A stretch of DNA of 64,000 bases from Flavihumibacter fluminis (GTDB lineage: Bacteria; Bacteroidota; Bacteroidia; Chitinophagales; Chitinophagaceae): positions 1 through 64,000 of the forward strand of contig NZ_JAKEVY010000005.1 in assembly GCF_021491375.1 (NCBI RefSeq). Direction: 5' to 3'. A model generated the notes under the pieces. The model saw nothing but the letters and a program-made list of their open reading frames with translations, did no database searches and was not told where the DNA came from. This document shows positions 52,742 through 60,733 of this stretch, one piece after another (within the stretch, counting starts at the first letter, position 1; every line of letters begins with the position of its first letter). The translations under genes were made by a program, and so were the position numbers.

Positions 52742-55700
52742 ATGGCAGCTAAGTATCGTGAGTTTCAACAGTTGAATTTACCATCCATCGAGACAACCAT
52801 TCTCGAGAAATGGGCAAAGCACCAGGCATTTGAAAAAAGTATTGAAGTGCGGGAAGGGGCTCCTTCTTTCGTGTTTTATGAAGGTCCGCCCAGCGCGAAC
52901 GGTATGCCAGGAATTCACCACGTGATCTCGCGGACACTGAAGGACCTGGTTTGTCGCTATAAAACCATGCAGGGATTCCAGGTGAAAAGAAAAGGCGGCT
53001 GGGACACCCATGGATTGCCGATTGAACTGGGAGTAGAGAAGGAATTGGGTATAACCAAAGAAGATATTGGCAAGAGCATCAGCATTGAAGAATACAATCA
53101 GAAATGCCGGGAAGCGGTATTGCGGTTTAAGGATAAATGGGATGAGCTGACCAATAAAATGGGTTACTGGGTGGATCTGAAAAATCCCTATGTAACCTTT
53201 GAAAATGAATACATCGAAACGCTCTGGTGGTTGTTAAAGCGCCTGCATGAAAAGGGATTGCTTTACAAAAGTGTCAGCATCCAGCCCTATTCTCCGGCAG
53301 CAGGAACCGGACTGAGTTCGCATGAACTGAACCAACCCGGCACCTATAAAGATGTGAAGGATACATCGGCCGTTGCGATGTTCAAAGCAGTAAAGGATGA
53401 AAAGTCGCAGTTTCTTTTTGACGCTGTTGAGTCTTCCATTCGTCTCACATCTGACGTCTCACATCTCACGTCTGACATTTTCTTCCTCGCCTGGACCACT
53501 ACTCCCTGGACCCTGCCAAGCAACCTGGGTTTGACCGTAGGACCGAATATTGATTATGTACTGGTGCAGACCTTCAACCCGTATACTCATCTGCCGGTGA
53601 ATGTAATCCTGGCCAAATCCTTGCTGGGCAAGTATTTCAAGCCGGAAGGCGAAAATGGTGATTTTGAAAATTATTCGGCAGAGACTAAGTTATTACCCTG
53701 GAAAATAATTGCTGAGTTCAAAGGATCTTCGATTGAGGGTGCCCGTTATGAACAATTGTTGCCGTATGACGCGAACAGTCCGGCTGTTGCAGGAGGTGAT
53801 CCCTTCAGAGTGCTCTGTGATACTTTTGTAACCACCGAAGATGGTACCGGTATCGTGCATACAGCTCCTGCTTTTGGTGCGGATGACTATAAGGTTGGAA
53901 AGAAATATGGAATTGGCTTCCTGGCCATGGTGGATAGGGAGGGAAAATTTGTAGACGGACTGGGAGAATTCAGTGGTCGCTTTGTAAAGAATTACAAAGA
54001 TGATCCGAATTATGTGGATGTGAATGTTGACATCAGTGTAAAACTGAAGAAAGAAAACCGTGCGTTTAAAGTTGAGAAATATGAACACAGTTATCCGCAT
54101 TGCTGGAGAACAGATAAGCCGGTATTGTATTACCCGCTGGATGCCTGGTTCATTCGTACTACTGCAGTGAAAGACCGGATGGTGGAACTGAATAAATCCA
54201 TCAACTGGAAACCCAAGGCAACCGGTGAAGGCAGATTTGGCAACTGGCTGGAGAATATGGTGGACTGGAATCTGAGTCGCTCCCGTTATTGGGGTACTCC
54301 TCTTCCCATCTGGAGAACAGCTGATGGAAAAGAAGAAAAATGTATTGGATCCATTGCTGAGTTAAATGCGGAAATCCGCAAGGCAAACGAAGTGCTGGGT
54401 GGAGATATCAATAAAACTTATTTGCACGATGGCATTCTGGATCTGCATAAACCCTATGTGGATGAAGTGGTGCTGGTAAGTGAAAGCGGTCAGCCCATGC
54501 ATCGGGAGCCGGATCTGATTGATGTGTGGTTTGACAGTGGTGCGATGCCTTATGCACAGTGGGGACTGGACCAGGAGAAGCTGAAAGCAGGAGCAGAGCA
54601 GCCCTTCAATGCACCCTTTGAGCAGAATTATCCGGCTGATTTCATTGCAGAAGGCGTGGACCAGACCCGTGGCTGGTTTTATACCTTACATGCGCTGGGC
54701 GTATTGCTGTATGATAGCGTTGCCTACAAAACGGTAGTGTCGAATGGATTGGTGCTGGACAAGAATGGCAATAAGATGAGTAAGCGCCTGGGCAATGTGG
54801 TGGATCCTTTCAAGACCATTGAAACCTTTGGCGCGGATGCTACCAGGTGGTACCTGATCACCAATGCATCTCCCTGGGATAGTTTGAAATTTGACCTGGA
54901 GGGCATCCGCGAAGTGCAGCGGAAGTTCTTTGGCACCTTATATAATACCTACCAGTTTTTTGTGCTTTATGCAAATGTGGACGGATTTGCTTTTAAAGAG
55001 GCAGCCATCCCGCTGGAAGAGCGGCCGGAAATTGACCGCTGGATCCTGTCCTCATTGAATACACTGGTGAAGGAAGTGACTGCGGCATTTGATGATTATG
55101 AACCCACCCAGGCAGGCCGACTCATTGAAGATTTTGTGGATGAGCAGTTGAGTAACTGGTATGTACGCTTGTGCAGACGCCGGTTCTGGAAAGGGGATTA
55201 TAGCCAGGATAAGATTGCGGCTTACCAGACCTTATATGAATGCCTGGAGACCATCGCAAGGCTGATGGCACCGGTATCGCCCTTTTTTGCAGACTGGTTG
55301 TTCTGCAACCTGAATGAGGTAACGGGTCGTCTAAAAGGAGAGTCGGTTCATCATGTATTGTATCCAAAGCCGGATGAGAGCCGGATTGACCAAAGCCTGG
55401 AAGAACGCATGAAACTGGCCCAGGATGCCTCCTCTCTGGTATTAGGTTTGCGGAAAAAAGTGAATATCAAGGTACGGCAACCCTTGCAGAAAGTGCTGAT
55501 CCCGGTATTGAACCCGGCGATGAAAGAACAGTTACTGAAAGTGGAAGACCTGATCAAGTCGGAAGTGAATGTGAAAGAACTGCAGTACCTGACCGATGCG
55601 GAAGGATTTATTAAAAAGAAGATCAAACCGGATTTTAAGGCGCTGGGCAAGCGGGTAGGGGCAAAAATGAAGGCTGTATCGGCCGCTATTCAGGCCTTTG

Positions 55701-56143
55701 ATCAGGAAGCCATTTCAAAGCTGGAAAAAGAAGGATCATATTCTTTGGAAATTGATAGCGAACCCTTAATATTACAAATCCATGAGGTGGAAATATCCAG
55801 TGAGGATATTCCGGGCTGGCTGGTAAGCTCAAAAGGAGCATTAACTGTGGCCCTGGACGTGACAGTAACACCGGAACTGGAGCAGGAAGGCAATGCCCGC
55901 GAGCTGGTGAACAGAATCCAGAAGATCCGCAAGGATAATGGATATGAACTCACTGACCGGATTGCTATCAAGCTGGCAGGAATTGGAAGTCTGGCAGATT
56001 CGGTTAAGCAATTTGCCAACTACATTAAAACAGAGGTTTTGGCGGATGAGCTCGAATTAGTAGATCAGCTAAACGAGGGCATTCCTGTGGAGGTGAATGA
56101 ACAGGAGGTCAAAGTTTGGGTGAATAAACTAAGCAGATCCTGA
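52742..56143 (+). CDS. ileS: Isoleucyl-tRNA synthetase, GxHH-signature type
   Basis: A 1133-residue class I synthetase charging tRNA-Ile. The signature usually written HxGH reads GIHH here (residues 57-60 in ANGMPGIHHV), and KMSKR is the second motif. The editing-domain Thr-rich motif WTTTPWTLPSN is intact. Just before it, residues about 234-246 (RLTSDVSHLTSD) are encoded by a dispersed microrepeat that keeps the frame. The swapped GxHH signature occurs in IleRS2-type enzymes, for which mupirocin hyper-resistance has been reported. Confidence 0.96.
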   Translation: MAAKYREFQQLNLPSIETTILEKWAKHQAFEKSIEVREGAPSFVFYEGPPSANGMPGIHHVISRTLKDLVCRYKTMQGFQVKRKGGWDTHGLPIELGVEKELGITKEDIGKSISIEEYNQKCREAVLRFKDKWDELTNKMGYWVDLKNPYVTFENEYIETLWWLLKRLHEKGLLYKSVSIQPYSPAAGTGLSSHELNQPGTYKDVKDTSAVAMFKAVKDEKSQFLFDAVESSIRLTSDVSHLTSDIFFLAWTTTPWTLPSNLGLTVGPNIDYVLVQTFNPYTHLPVNVILAKSLLGKYFKPEGENGDFENYSAETKLLPWKIIAEFKGSSIEGARYEQLLPYDANSPAVAGGDPFRVLCDTFVTTEDGTGIVHTAPAFGADDYKVGKKYGIGFLAMVDREGKFVDGLGEFSGRFVKNYKDDPNYVDVNVDISVKLKKENRAFKVEKYEHSYPHCWRTDKPVLYYPLDAWFIRTTAVKDRMVELNKSINWKPKATGEGRFGNWLENMVDWNLSRSRYWGTPLPIWRTADGKEEKCIGSIAELNAEIRKANEVLGGDINKTYLHDGILDLHKPYVDEVVLVSESGQPMHREPDLIDVWFDSGAMPYAQWGLDQEKLKAGAEQPFNAPFEQNYPADFIAEGVDQTRGWFYTLHALGVLLYDSVAYKTVVSNGLVLDKNGNKMSKRLGNVVDPFKTIETFGADATRWYLITNASPWDSLKFDLEGIREVQRKFFGTLYNTYQFFVLYANVDGFAFKEAAIPLEERPEIDRWILSSLNTLVKEVTAAFDDYEPTQAGRLIEDFVDEQLSNWYVRLCRRRFWKGDYSQDKIAAYQTLYECLETIARLMAPVSPFFADWLFCNLNEVTGRLKGESVHHVLYPKPDESRIDQSLEERMKLAQDASSLVLGLRKKVNIKVRQPLQKVLIPVLNPAMKEQLLKVEDLIKSEVNVKELQYLTDAEGFIKKKIKPDFKALGKRVGAKMKAVSAAIQAFDQEAISKLEKEGSYSLEIDSEPLILQIHEVEISSEDIPGWLVSSKGALTVALDVTVTPELEQEGNARELVNRIQKIRKDNGYELTDRIAIKLAGIGSLADSVKQFANYIKTEVLADELELVDQLNEGIPVEVNEQEVKVWVNKLSRS
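53440..53480. repeat. Microrepeat inserted in frame within ileS
   Basis: Read on the minus strand, this stretch carries GACGTGAGATGTGAGACGTC, the family seen after the TonB receptor (37949-37985) and after the DksA-like gene (57314-57352). It codes for about 13 residues directly before FFLAWTTTPW of the editing domain. Confidence 0.8.
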
Positions 56144-56183
56144 CATATAAATAGGACATTGATCACCGGAAAAAGGAATATTT

Positions 56184-57314
56184 ATGGCAACCAACAAAAA
56201 AGCACCGGCTGCTAAAGCAGCTGGATCAGCGAAAAAAGTTGCACCGGCAAAATCGGCGGCAGGCAGTAAAGCGGCTTCCAAGGCTGCCCCTGCGAAGAAA
56301 GCAGCAGCTAAACCGGCTCCCGCAAAAAAAGCAGCTCCTGCTGCGAAGGCTCCTGCGAAACCAGCGGCCAAACCAGCAGCGAAAGCACCTGCAAAGGCAG
56401 CTCCAAAAGCAGCTCCTGCGAAAGCGGCCCCTAAAGCAGCTCCGAAACCAGTGGCTGCCAAAGCAGCTCCTGCAAAGGCGCCTGCTAAAGCAGCTCCCGC
56501 AAAACCTGCACCCGCCAAAGCACAGGCAGCGAAAGCTGAAGCTCCGGCAAAAGCAGTTGTCGCGAAGAATGCAGAACCACCAGTAAAAGCCGATAAAGCA
56601 AAAAAAGTAGAACCTATTAAAAAAACTGAACCTCCCAAACAGGAGAAAGCGCCGGCAGCCCCGGCTAAAAGCCCCGCTTCCAAAGCAGAAGGAAAAGGAA
56701 AAAAACCGGCAGTCAAAACAATTCGCCAACCAATTGGGAAGCCATCTGTTATGAAACCGGCATCGGTGAAGGACGATTCAAAGCAATTGACCCCGATCCC
56801 TATTAAGAAACCGGCTCCACCACCAGAAAAAAGACCGACCAAGTGGGTGGTGCCAGAAATAAAAACTAAAACCGTGAAGCCGTACAATCCTGATTTCACC
56901 AAGAGTGTGTTGGATCAGGAGGCTCCTATTCAAACCGGACCTACTATGCGATACAGTGATGCAGAATTGGCAGAGTTCAGAGAGTTGATTAACAAAAAAC
57001 TGGACGCCGCAAAAAAAGAACTGGCCTATCTACAGGGATTGATCACCCGTAAAGATGAAATGGGTGGTGATGAAAGTGAAAGCCGTTATATGACCATGGA
57101 AGATGGAAGTGTGAGTATGGAGCGTGAGCAACTGGCACAGATGGCCAGCAGACAGATCACCTTTATCGATCACCTCGAAAAAGCGTTGATGCGCATCGAG
57201 AACAAAACCTATGGTATTTGCCGGGTTACCGGAAAGCTGATTGATAAAGCGCGCCTGCGTGCAGTGCCACATGCGACTTTGAGTATTGAAGCGAAGAATA
57301 CGATGAATAAGTGA
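56184..57314 (+). CDS. Histone-H1-like Ala/Lys/Pro tail fused to a DksA/TraR-type domain
   Basis: A 376-residue protein. Residues 1 to about 190 are a low-complexity tail of AAKPAPAKKA-type repeats, strongly basic, like eukaryotic H1 tails and bacterial HU/H1-like proteins. Residues about 256-376 are a DksA-like coiled coil and C-terminal domain (MSRQITFIDHLEKAL-like helix and YGICRVTGKLIDKARLRAVP). Only one zinc-finger cysteine remains (C346), so zinc binding is doubtful. DksA proteins bind RNA polymerase. The tail would add DNA or RNA affinity. It lies 40 bp after ileS. Confidence 0.88.
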   Translation: MATNKKAPAAKAAGSAKKVAPAKSAAGSKAASKAAPAKKAAAKPAPAKKAAPAAKAPAKPAAKPAAKAPAKAAPKAAPAKAAPKAAPKPVAAKAAPAKAPAKAAPAKPAPAKAQAAKAEAPAKAVVAKNAEPPVKADKAKKVEPIKKTEPPKQEKAPAAPAKSPASKAEGKGKKPAVKTIRQPIGKPSVMKPASVKDDSKQLTPIPIKKPAPPPEKRPTKWVVPEIKTKTVKPYNPDFTKSVLDQEAPIQTGPTMRYSDAELAEFRELINKKLDAAKKELAYLQGLITRKDEMGGDESESRYMTMEDGSVSMEREQLAQMASRQITFIDHLEKALMRIENKTYGICRVTGKLIDKARLRAVPHATLSIEAKNTMNK

Positions 57315-57352
57315 AACGTGAGACGTGAGACGTCAGACGTCAGAAGTGAAAA
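57314..57352. repeat. Microrepeat after the DksA-like gene
   Basis: GTGAAACGTGAGACGTGAG followed by ACGTCAGACGTCAGAAGTG begins at the stop codon. It belongs to the same family as 37949-37985 and the insertion in ileS. Confidence 0.8.
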
Positions 57353-57366
57353 AAGAAGTTAGAAGT

Positions 57367-57397
57367 GGGAGCTACTAAAAAGTGGCTCCCTAATTTT
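57367..57397 (+). terminator. Terminator after the DksA-like gene
   Basis: GGGAGCTACT (57367-57376) pairs with AGTGGCTCCC (57381-57390) with one weak pair, loop AAAA, followed by TAATTTTTT. Confidence 0.8.
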
Positions 57398-57414
57398 TTG
57401 TAGCAGTATAAGGA

Positions 57415-58521
57415 TCAGTACATGATGGGTTCTTTTTTGCCTGTTGCGGCGGCTTTGTAGATGGCATCAATGATGACCAGATCTTTCCAGCCTTCAATTC
57501 CGTCGACCGGTACCAATGGTTTTTTATTTTCAAGCAGAATGGCGGCCATTTCATCCATCTGCGTGGTTTGATGCGCCACATGCGGATGATTCAATTCACC
57601 CTGGTGTGTTCTTCCTTTGATGGGACCATATCCGGATGCAGGATAGAGTTCCGTGAAGCCTTTTTCACCATTTAGAAAAAATCGATCCAGGTTATTCATA
57701 TTATAGGTGGATAAACAGGAAGCTACTGCGCCCCCCGGAAAACCCAGCTGGAACTGAATGGTTTCATCTACCCCTTCCTTAAAGAGTGTTGAATTGGTTT
57801 TGGTCTCCTGCGCCGTTACCCAAACAGGATCTTCACCCACCATATAACGGGCTCCATTAACCGAATAAATGCCAATATCCATCATCGCTCCACCACCTGC
57901 CAGTTCTTTGTTGAGTCGCCATTGACTGGGATTCCCGATCCGGAAACCACTGAGTCCCTGGAAGAAAAGAATCTTTCCAAAATTTCCATTGATACGCTTC
58001 TGTATGATATCTACCGTATTGGCTTCAAAATGCATGCGATAACCAACCAGTAATTGTTTCCCGGCTTTTTTACAGGCGTCCACCATTTCTTTTCCCTGCC
58101 GGGCATTGAGGGCCATCGGCTTCTCGCAGATCACGTGTTTGCCTACAGCAGCTACCCGCAGCGCCTGCGGATGGTGCAGCGCATTCGGTGTCAGGATATA
58201 GACGGCATCTATTTCCGGATTGTTTTTGATGGCATCGAAATTCTCGTAGTTGTAACAGTTTTTGGCGGATACATTGTACTTCTGCTGCCAGGAGGTGAGC
58301 TTTTCCGGTGTGCCACTTATGAGTCCTGTGATCCTGGCCTTTTTGCAGGCCTGCATGGCATCAGCAACCCGCGAAGCATAACCTCCCAATCCCATCAGGG
58401 CAACTTTTAAAACAGGTCCTTCGTAAGGATTGGCACAGGAAGGAAAAGCCAGCTCCGATAATACCGGCATAGCCAGGAAGGGAGCGGTCAGTTTGCTGAT
58501 GAATTGGCGGCGGTTTGTCAT
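57415..58521 (-). CDS. Gfo/Idh/MocA-family oxidoreductase, probably Tat-exported
   Basis: About 368 residues from ATG 58521. It starts MTNRRQFISKL, a twin-arginine-like signal followed by a hydrophobic stretch. The NAD(P)-binding domain includes LMGLGGYASRVADAM, and CEKPMALNARQG is the family's EKP motif near residue 132. GGGAMMDIGIY with its catalytic-type Asp follows. Family members oxidise or reduce sugars or glycosides; the substrate here is unknown. A longer in-frame TTG start at 58530 is not needed. A strong terminator abuts its start codon. Confidence 0.88.
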   Translation of the reverse strand: MTNRRQFISKLTAPFLAMPVLSELAFPSCANPYEGPVLKVALMGLGGYASRVADAMQACKKARITGLISGTPEKLTSWQQKYNVSAKNCYNYENFDAIKNNPEIDAVYILTPNALHHPQALRVAAVGKHVICEKPMALNARQGKEMVDACKKAGKQLLVGYRMHFEANTVDIIQKRINGNFGKILFFQGLSGFRIGNPSQWRLNKELAGGGAMMDIGIYSVNGARYMVGEDPVWVTAQETKTNSTLFKEGVDETIQFQLGFPGGAVASCLSTYNMNNLDRFFLNGEKGFTELYPASGYGPIKGRTHQGELNHPHVAHQTTQMDEMAAILLENKKPLVPVDGIEGWKDLVIIDAIYKAAATGKKEPIMY

Positions 58522-58565
58522 AAAAATCAAAGAGGTGTAGTATCTAAGTTACTACACCTCTTTGA
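58522..58565 (-). terminator. Strong terminator of the S9 peptidase gene, abutting the next ATG
   Basis: A perfect 16-bp stem (58527-58542 and 58550-58565) with a 7-nt loop is followed on the minus strand by ATTTTT, which ends directly before the ATG of the oxidoreductase at 58521. It is the strongest terminator of the window. The downstream gene therefore must have a promoter within or before the hairpin, or depend on read-through. Confidence 0.9.
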
Positions 58566-58596
58566 GAAGTCATTAAGCCCTGCTTAATTCGTACTA

Positions 58597-60708
58597 TTAA
58601 AATGCCTTGCGCTCGGTTTTTTTCCAGAAGACTTCCGGAACCGGCTTGTTCAGCAGATGTTTGTAGAAGAAGCTGGCATTCTCGGAAACCAGGTGCTCGC
58701 GCTTGGCGCGAACATTGGCACCAATGCCGTGTCGTTCATTCGGGTAAATCATCATTTCGAAGGGTTTGCCCAGGTCCTGCAGTTTGTTGATTAACTGCAC
58801 GCTGTTCTGCATGTGTACGTTATCATCGGTAGTACCATGCACAATGCGAAGGGTGCCCTTTAAACGATCTGCATAGGTCATCACTGAAGTGACTTTATAT
58901 CCTTCAGGATTTTCAGCCGGGGTATCCATGAAGCGCTCGGTGTAATGAGTGTCGTACAAACTCCAGTCTGTTACAGATGCATTCGCAATACCATGAGTGA
59001 AGTAATCCGAACCATATGTCAAAGCCATAGCAGTCATATAACCACCAAAGCTGCCACCTGTGATACCGATCCGGTCACTTGCTACCCAGGGCTGCTTGCG
59101 CAACCAACCTGCTGCACTCATGTAATCTTCGATTTCGTATTTACCCAATTGACGGTGAATAAAGTTCATTCCCTTTTTACCAAAATGCCCACTGCTACGG
59201 TTGTCGATCGCAACCTGTATCAGTCCCTCCTGGGCCCACCAGATTTCAGTTGGGTTTGCACGATAGGTATCATACACCGTTCCTGCATTCGGACCGCCAT
59301 AAATATTAATGATGACAGGGTATTTTTTCGCAGGGTCAAATCCAATCGGATAGGTAATCAATACCGGTAGATCAAACAATCCATCAGCAGACTTTACGCG
59401 AACCAATTCCCTTTTCGGTTGTGCATACATGTCAGCACCTTTTCCTTTTGATGTTCCCAGTTCACGAATAACCTTTCCTTTCATGTCTGCTAACACCGTT
59501 GTAGGCGGAGTTTGCAGATTGGAATAGGTGGTGATAAAATATTTGTTATCAGGAGAAATGGTCATGCCGCGGAAGGTATAATCGCCAAAAGAATGCCGCT
59601 GCATGTTTTTCCCATCCATGCCAACACTGTAGAGGTCTGTGCGGGCGCTGTTTTCCTTGCGTGCATCAAAATAGATGCGTTTTGCCTTTTCATCAATTTT
59701 ATGAATTGCGCCAACTGTAAAATCTCCGGAAGTCAGTGTCGCCAGCCTTTTGCCACTCATATCGTGCAGGTAAAAATGTTTCCAGCCACTCACATCGCTG
59801 CGCAGGATAAATCCTTTACCGGAAGGCAGGAATTCAAAGCGGTCGGTATCATCCAGGTCAATCCAGGTTTTTTGTGCTTCCTCATACACCAGTGATTTGG
59901 CTCCTGAATTCAAATCCACATTGTAGACTTTCAGCTGATCCTGTCCACGGTTCATCCAGGAAATCCAAAGTTGTCCGGCTGGGGTCCATACCGGCGTACC
60001 AAAATACTGATCCTCTTTTTCATTGAAATCAGCCCAGGTGGTTGCGCCGGTTTCAATATTTACGATACCAATACGCACGTCCGGATTCTTATCACCCGGT
60101 TTGGGATACCGGTTGTTTTCCAGGTATCCATGCTGGCCATCTGCCACATAAATTGGGAAAACGGGCATGCCACTTTCATCGAAGCGCATAAAGGCGAGGT
60201 GTTTGCCATCTTCGCTCCACCAGAATGCTTTGTAGCGGGAAGCGCGGCCCAGGATCTCTTCAAAATAGATCCAGGACGCATATCCATTCAGTACAGAATC
60301 GTTCCCGTCTTTAGTCAGTTGAATTTCTTTTTTGGTAGCAATCTCCTGGATATACAGATTGTTATCCTTTTTGGTGTAGGCAAAATACTTACCGTCGGGA
60401 GAACTGGTTTGGTTACGGGCACCCATAACCGCAATCGCAGGTACCGCCGGAGCTGGTTTTTCAGCCTGGGGAGGAGCGTAGGCTTCTGCCACTCCGCTAA
60501 TTGCATTCACCTTTACTGTTTGGCGAACATTGTTTTCGGTACGGGTTTCCAGGTAATGTTTTCCATCGAGCCATTTGCTAACCATGGGCAGGGGCTGCAT
60601 CATATTGGTAGGCGCCCCTTTGAATGCCTGCTCATAACTTACGGGTTGCTGCGCCTGGACCAGACTCAATCCCCCCAAAAGGCATAAGCCAAGGAAAAAT
60701 TGTCTCAT
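58597..60708 (-). CDS. S9-family prolyl oligopeptidase (DPP IV type), exported
   Basis: A 703-residue peptidase with signal peptide (MRQFFLGLCLLGGLSLVQAQ). An N-terminal eight-bladed beta-propeller (DPPIV_N, about residues 90-440) is followed by an alpha/beta-hydrolase domain with the nucleophile Ser in GGSFGGYM, Asp in HGTTDDNVH and His in NERHGIG. It should cleave dipeptides from peptides with proline or alanine at position two, in the periplasm. It ends in a strong hairpin terminator. Confidence 0.93.
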   Translation of the reverse strand: MRQFFLGLCLLGGLSLVQAQQPVSYEQAFKGAPTNMMQPLPMVSKWLDGKHYLETRTENNVRQTVKVNAISGVAEAYAPPQAEKPAPAVPAIAVMGARNQTSSPDGKYFAYTKKDNNLYIQEIATKKEIQLTKDGNDSVLNGYASWIYFEEILGRASRYKAFWWSEDGKHLAFMRFDESGMPVFPIYVADGQHGYLENNRYPKPGDKNPDVRIGIVNIETGATTWADFNEKEDQYFGTPVWTPAGQLWISWMNRGQDQLKVYNVDLNSGAKSLVYEEAQKTWIDLDDTDRFEFLPSGKGFILRSDVSGWKHFYLHDMSGKRLATLTSGDFTVGAIHKIDEKAKRIYFDARKENSARTDLYSVGMDGKNMQRHSFGDYTFRGMTISPDNKYFITTYSNLQTPPTTVLADMKGKVIRELGTSKGKGADMYAQPKRELVRVKSADGLFDLPVLITYPIGFDPAKKYPVIINIYGGPNAGTVYDTYRANPTEIWWAQEGLIQVAIDNRSSGHFGKKGMNFIHRQLGKYEIEDYMSAAGWLRKQPWVASDRIGITGGSFGGYMTAMALTYGSDYFTHGIANASVTDWSLYDTHYTERFMDTPAENPEGYKVTSVMTYADRLKGTLRIVHGTTDDNVHMQNSVQLINKLQDLGKPFEMMIYPNERHGIGANVRAKREHLVSENASFFYKHLLNKPVPEVFWKKTERKAF

Positions 60709-60733
60709 GTGTTTGTATTTGTATGATTCAAAT

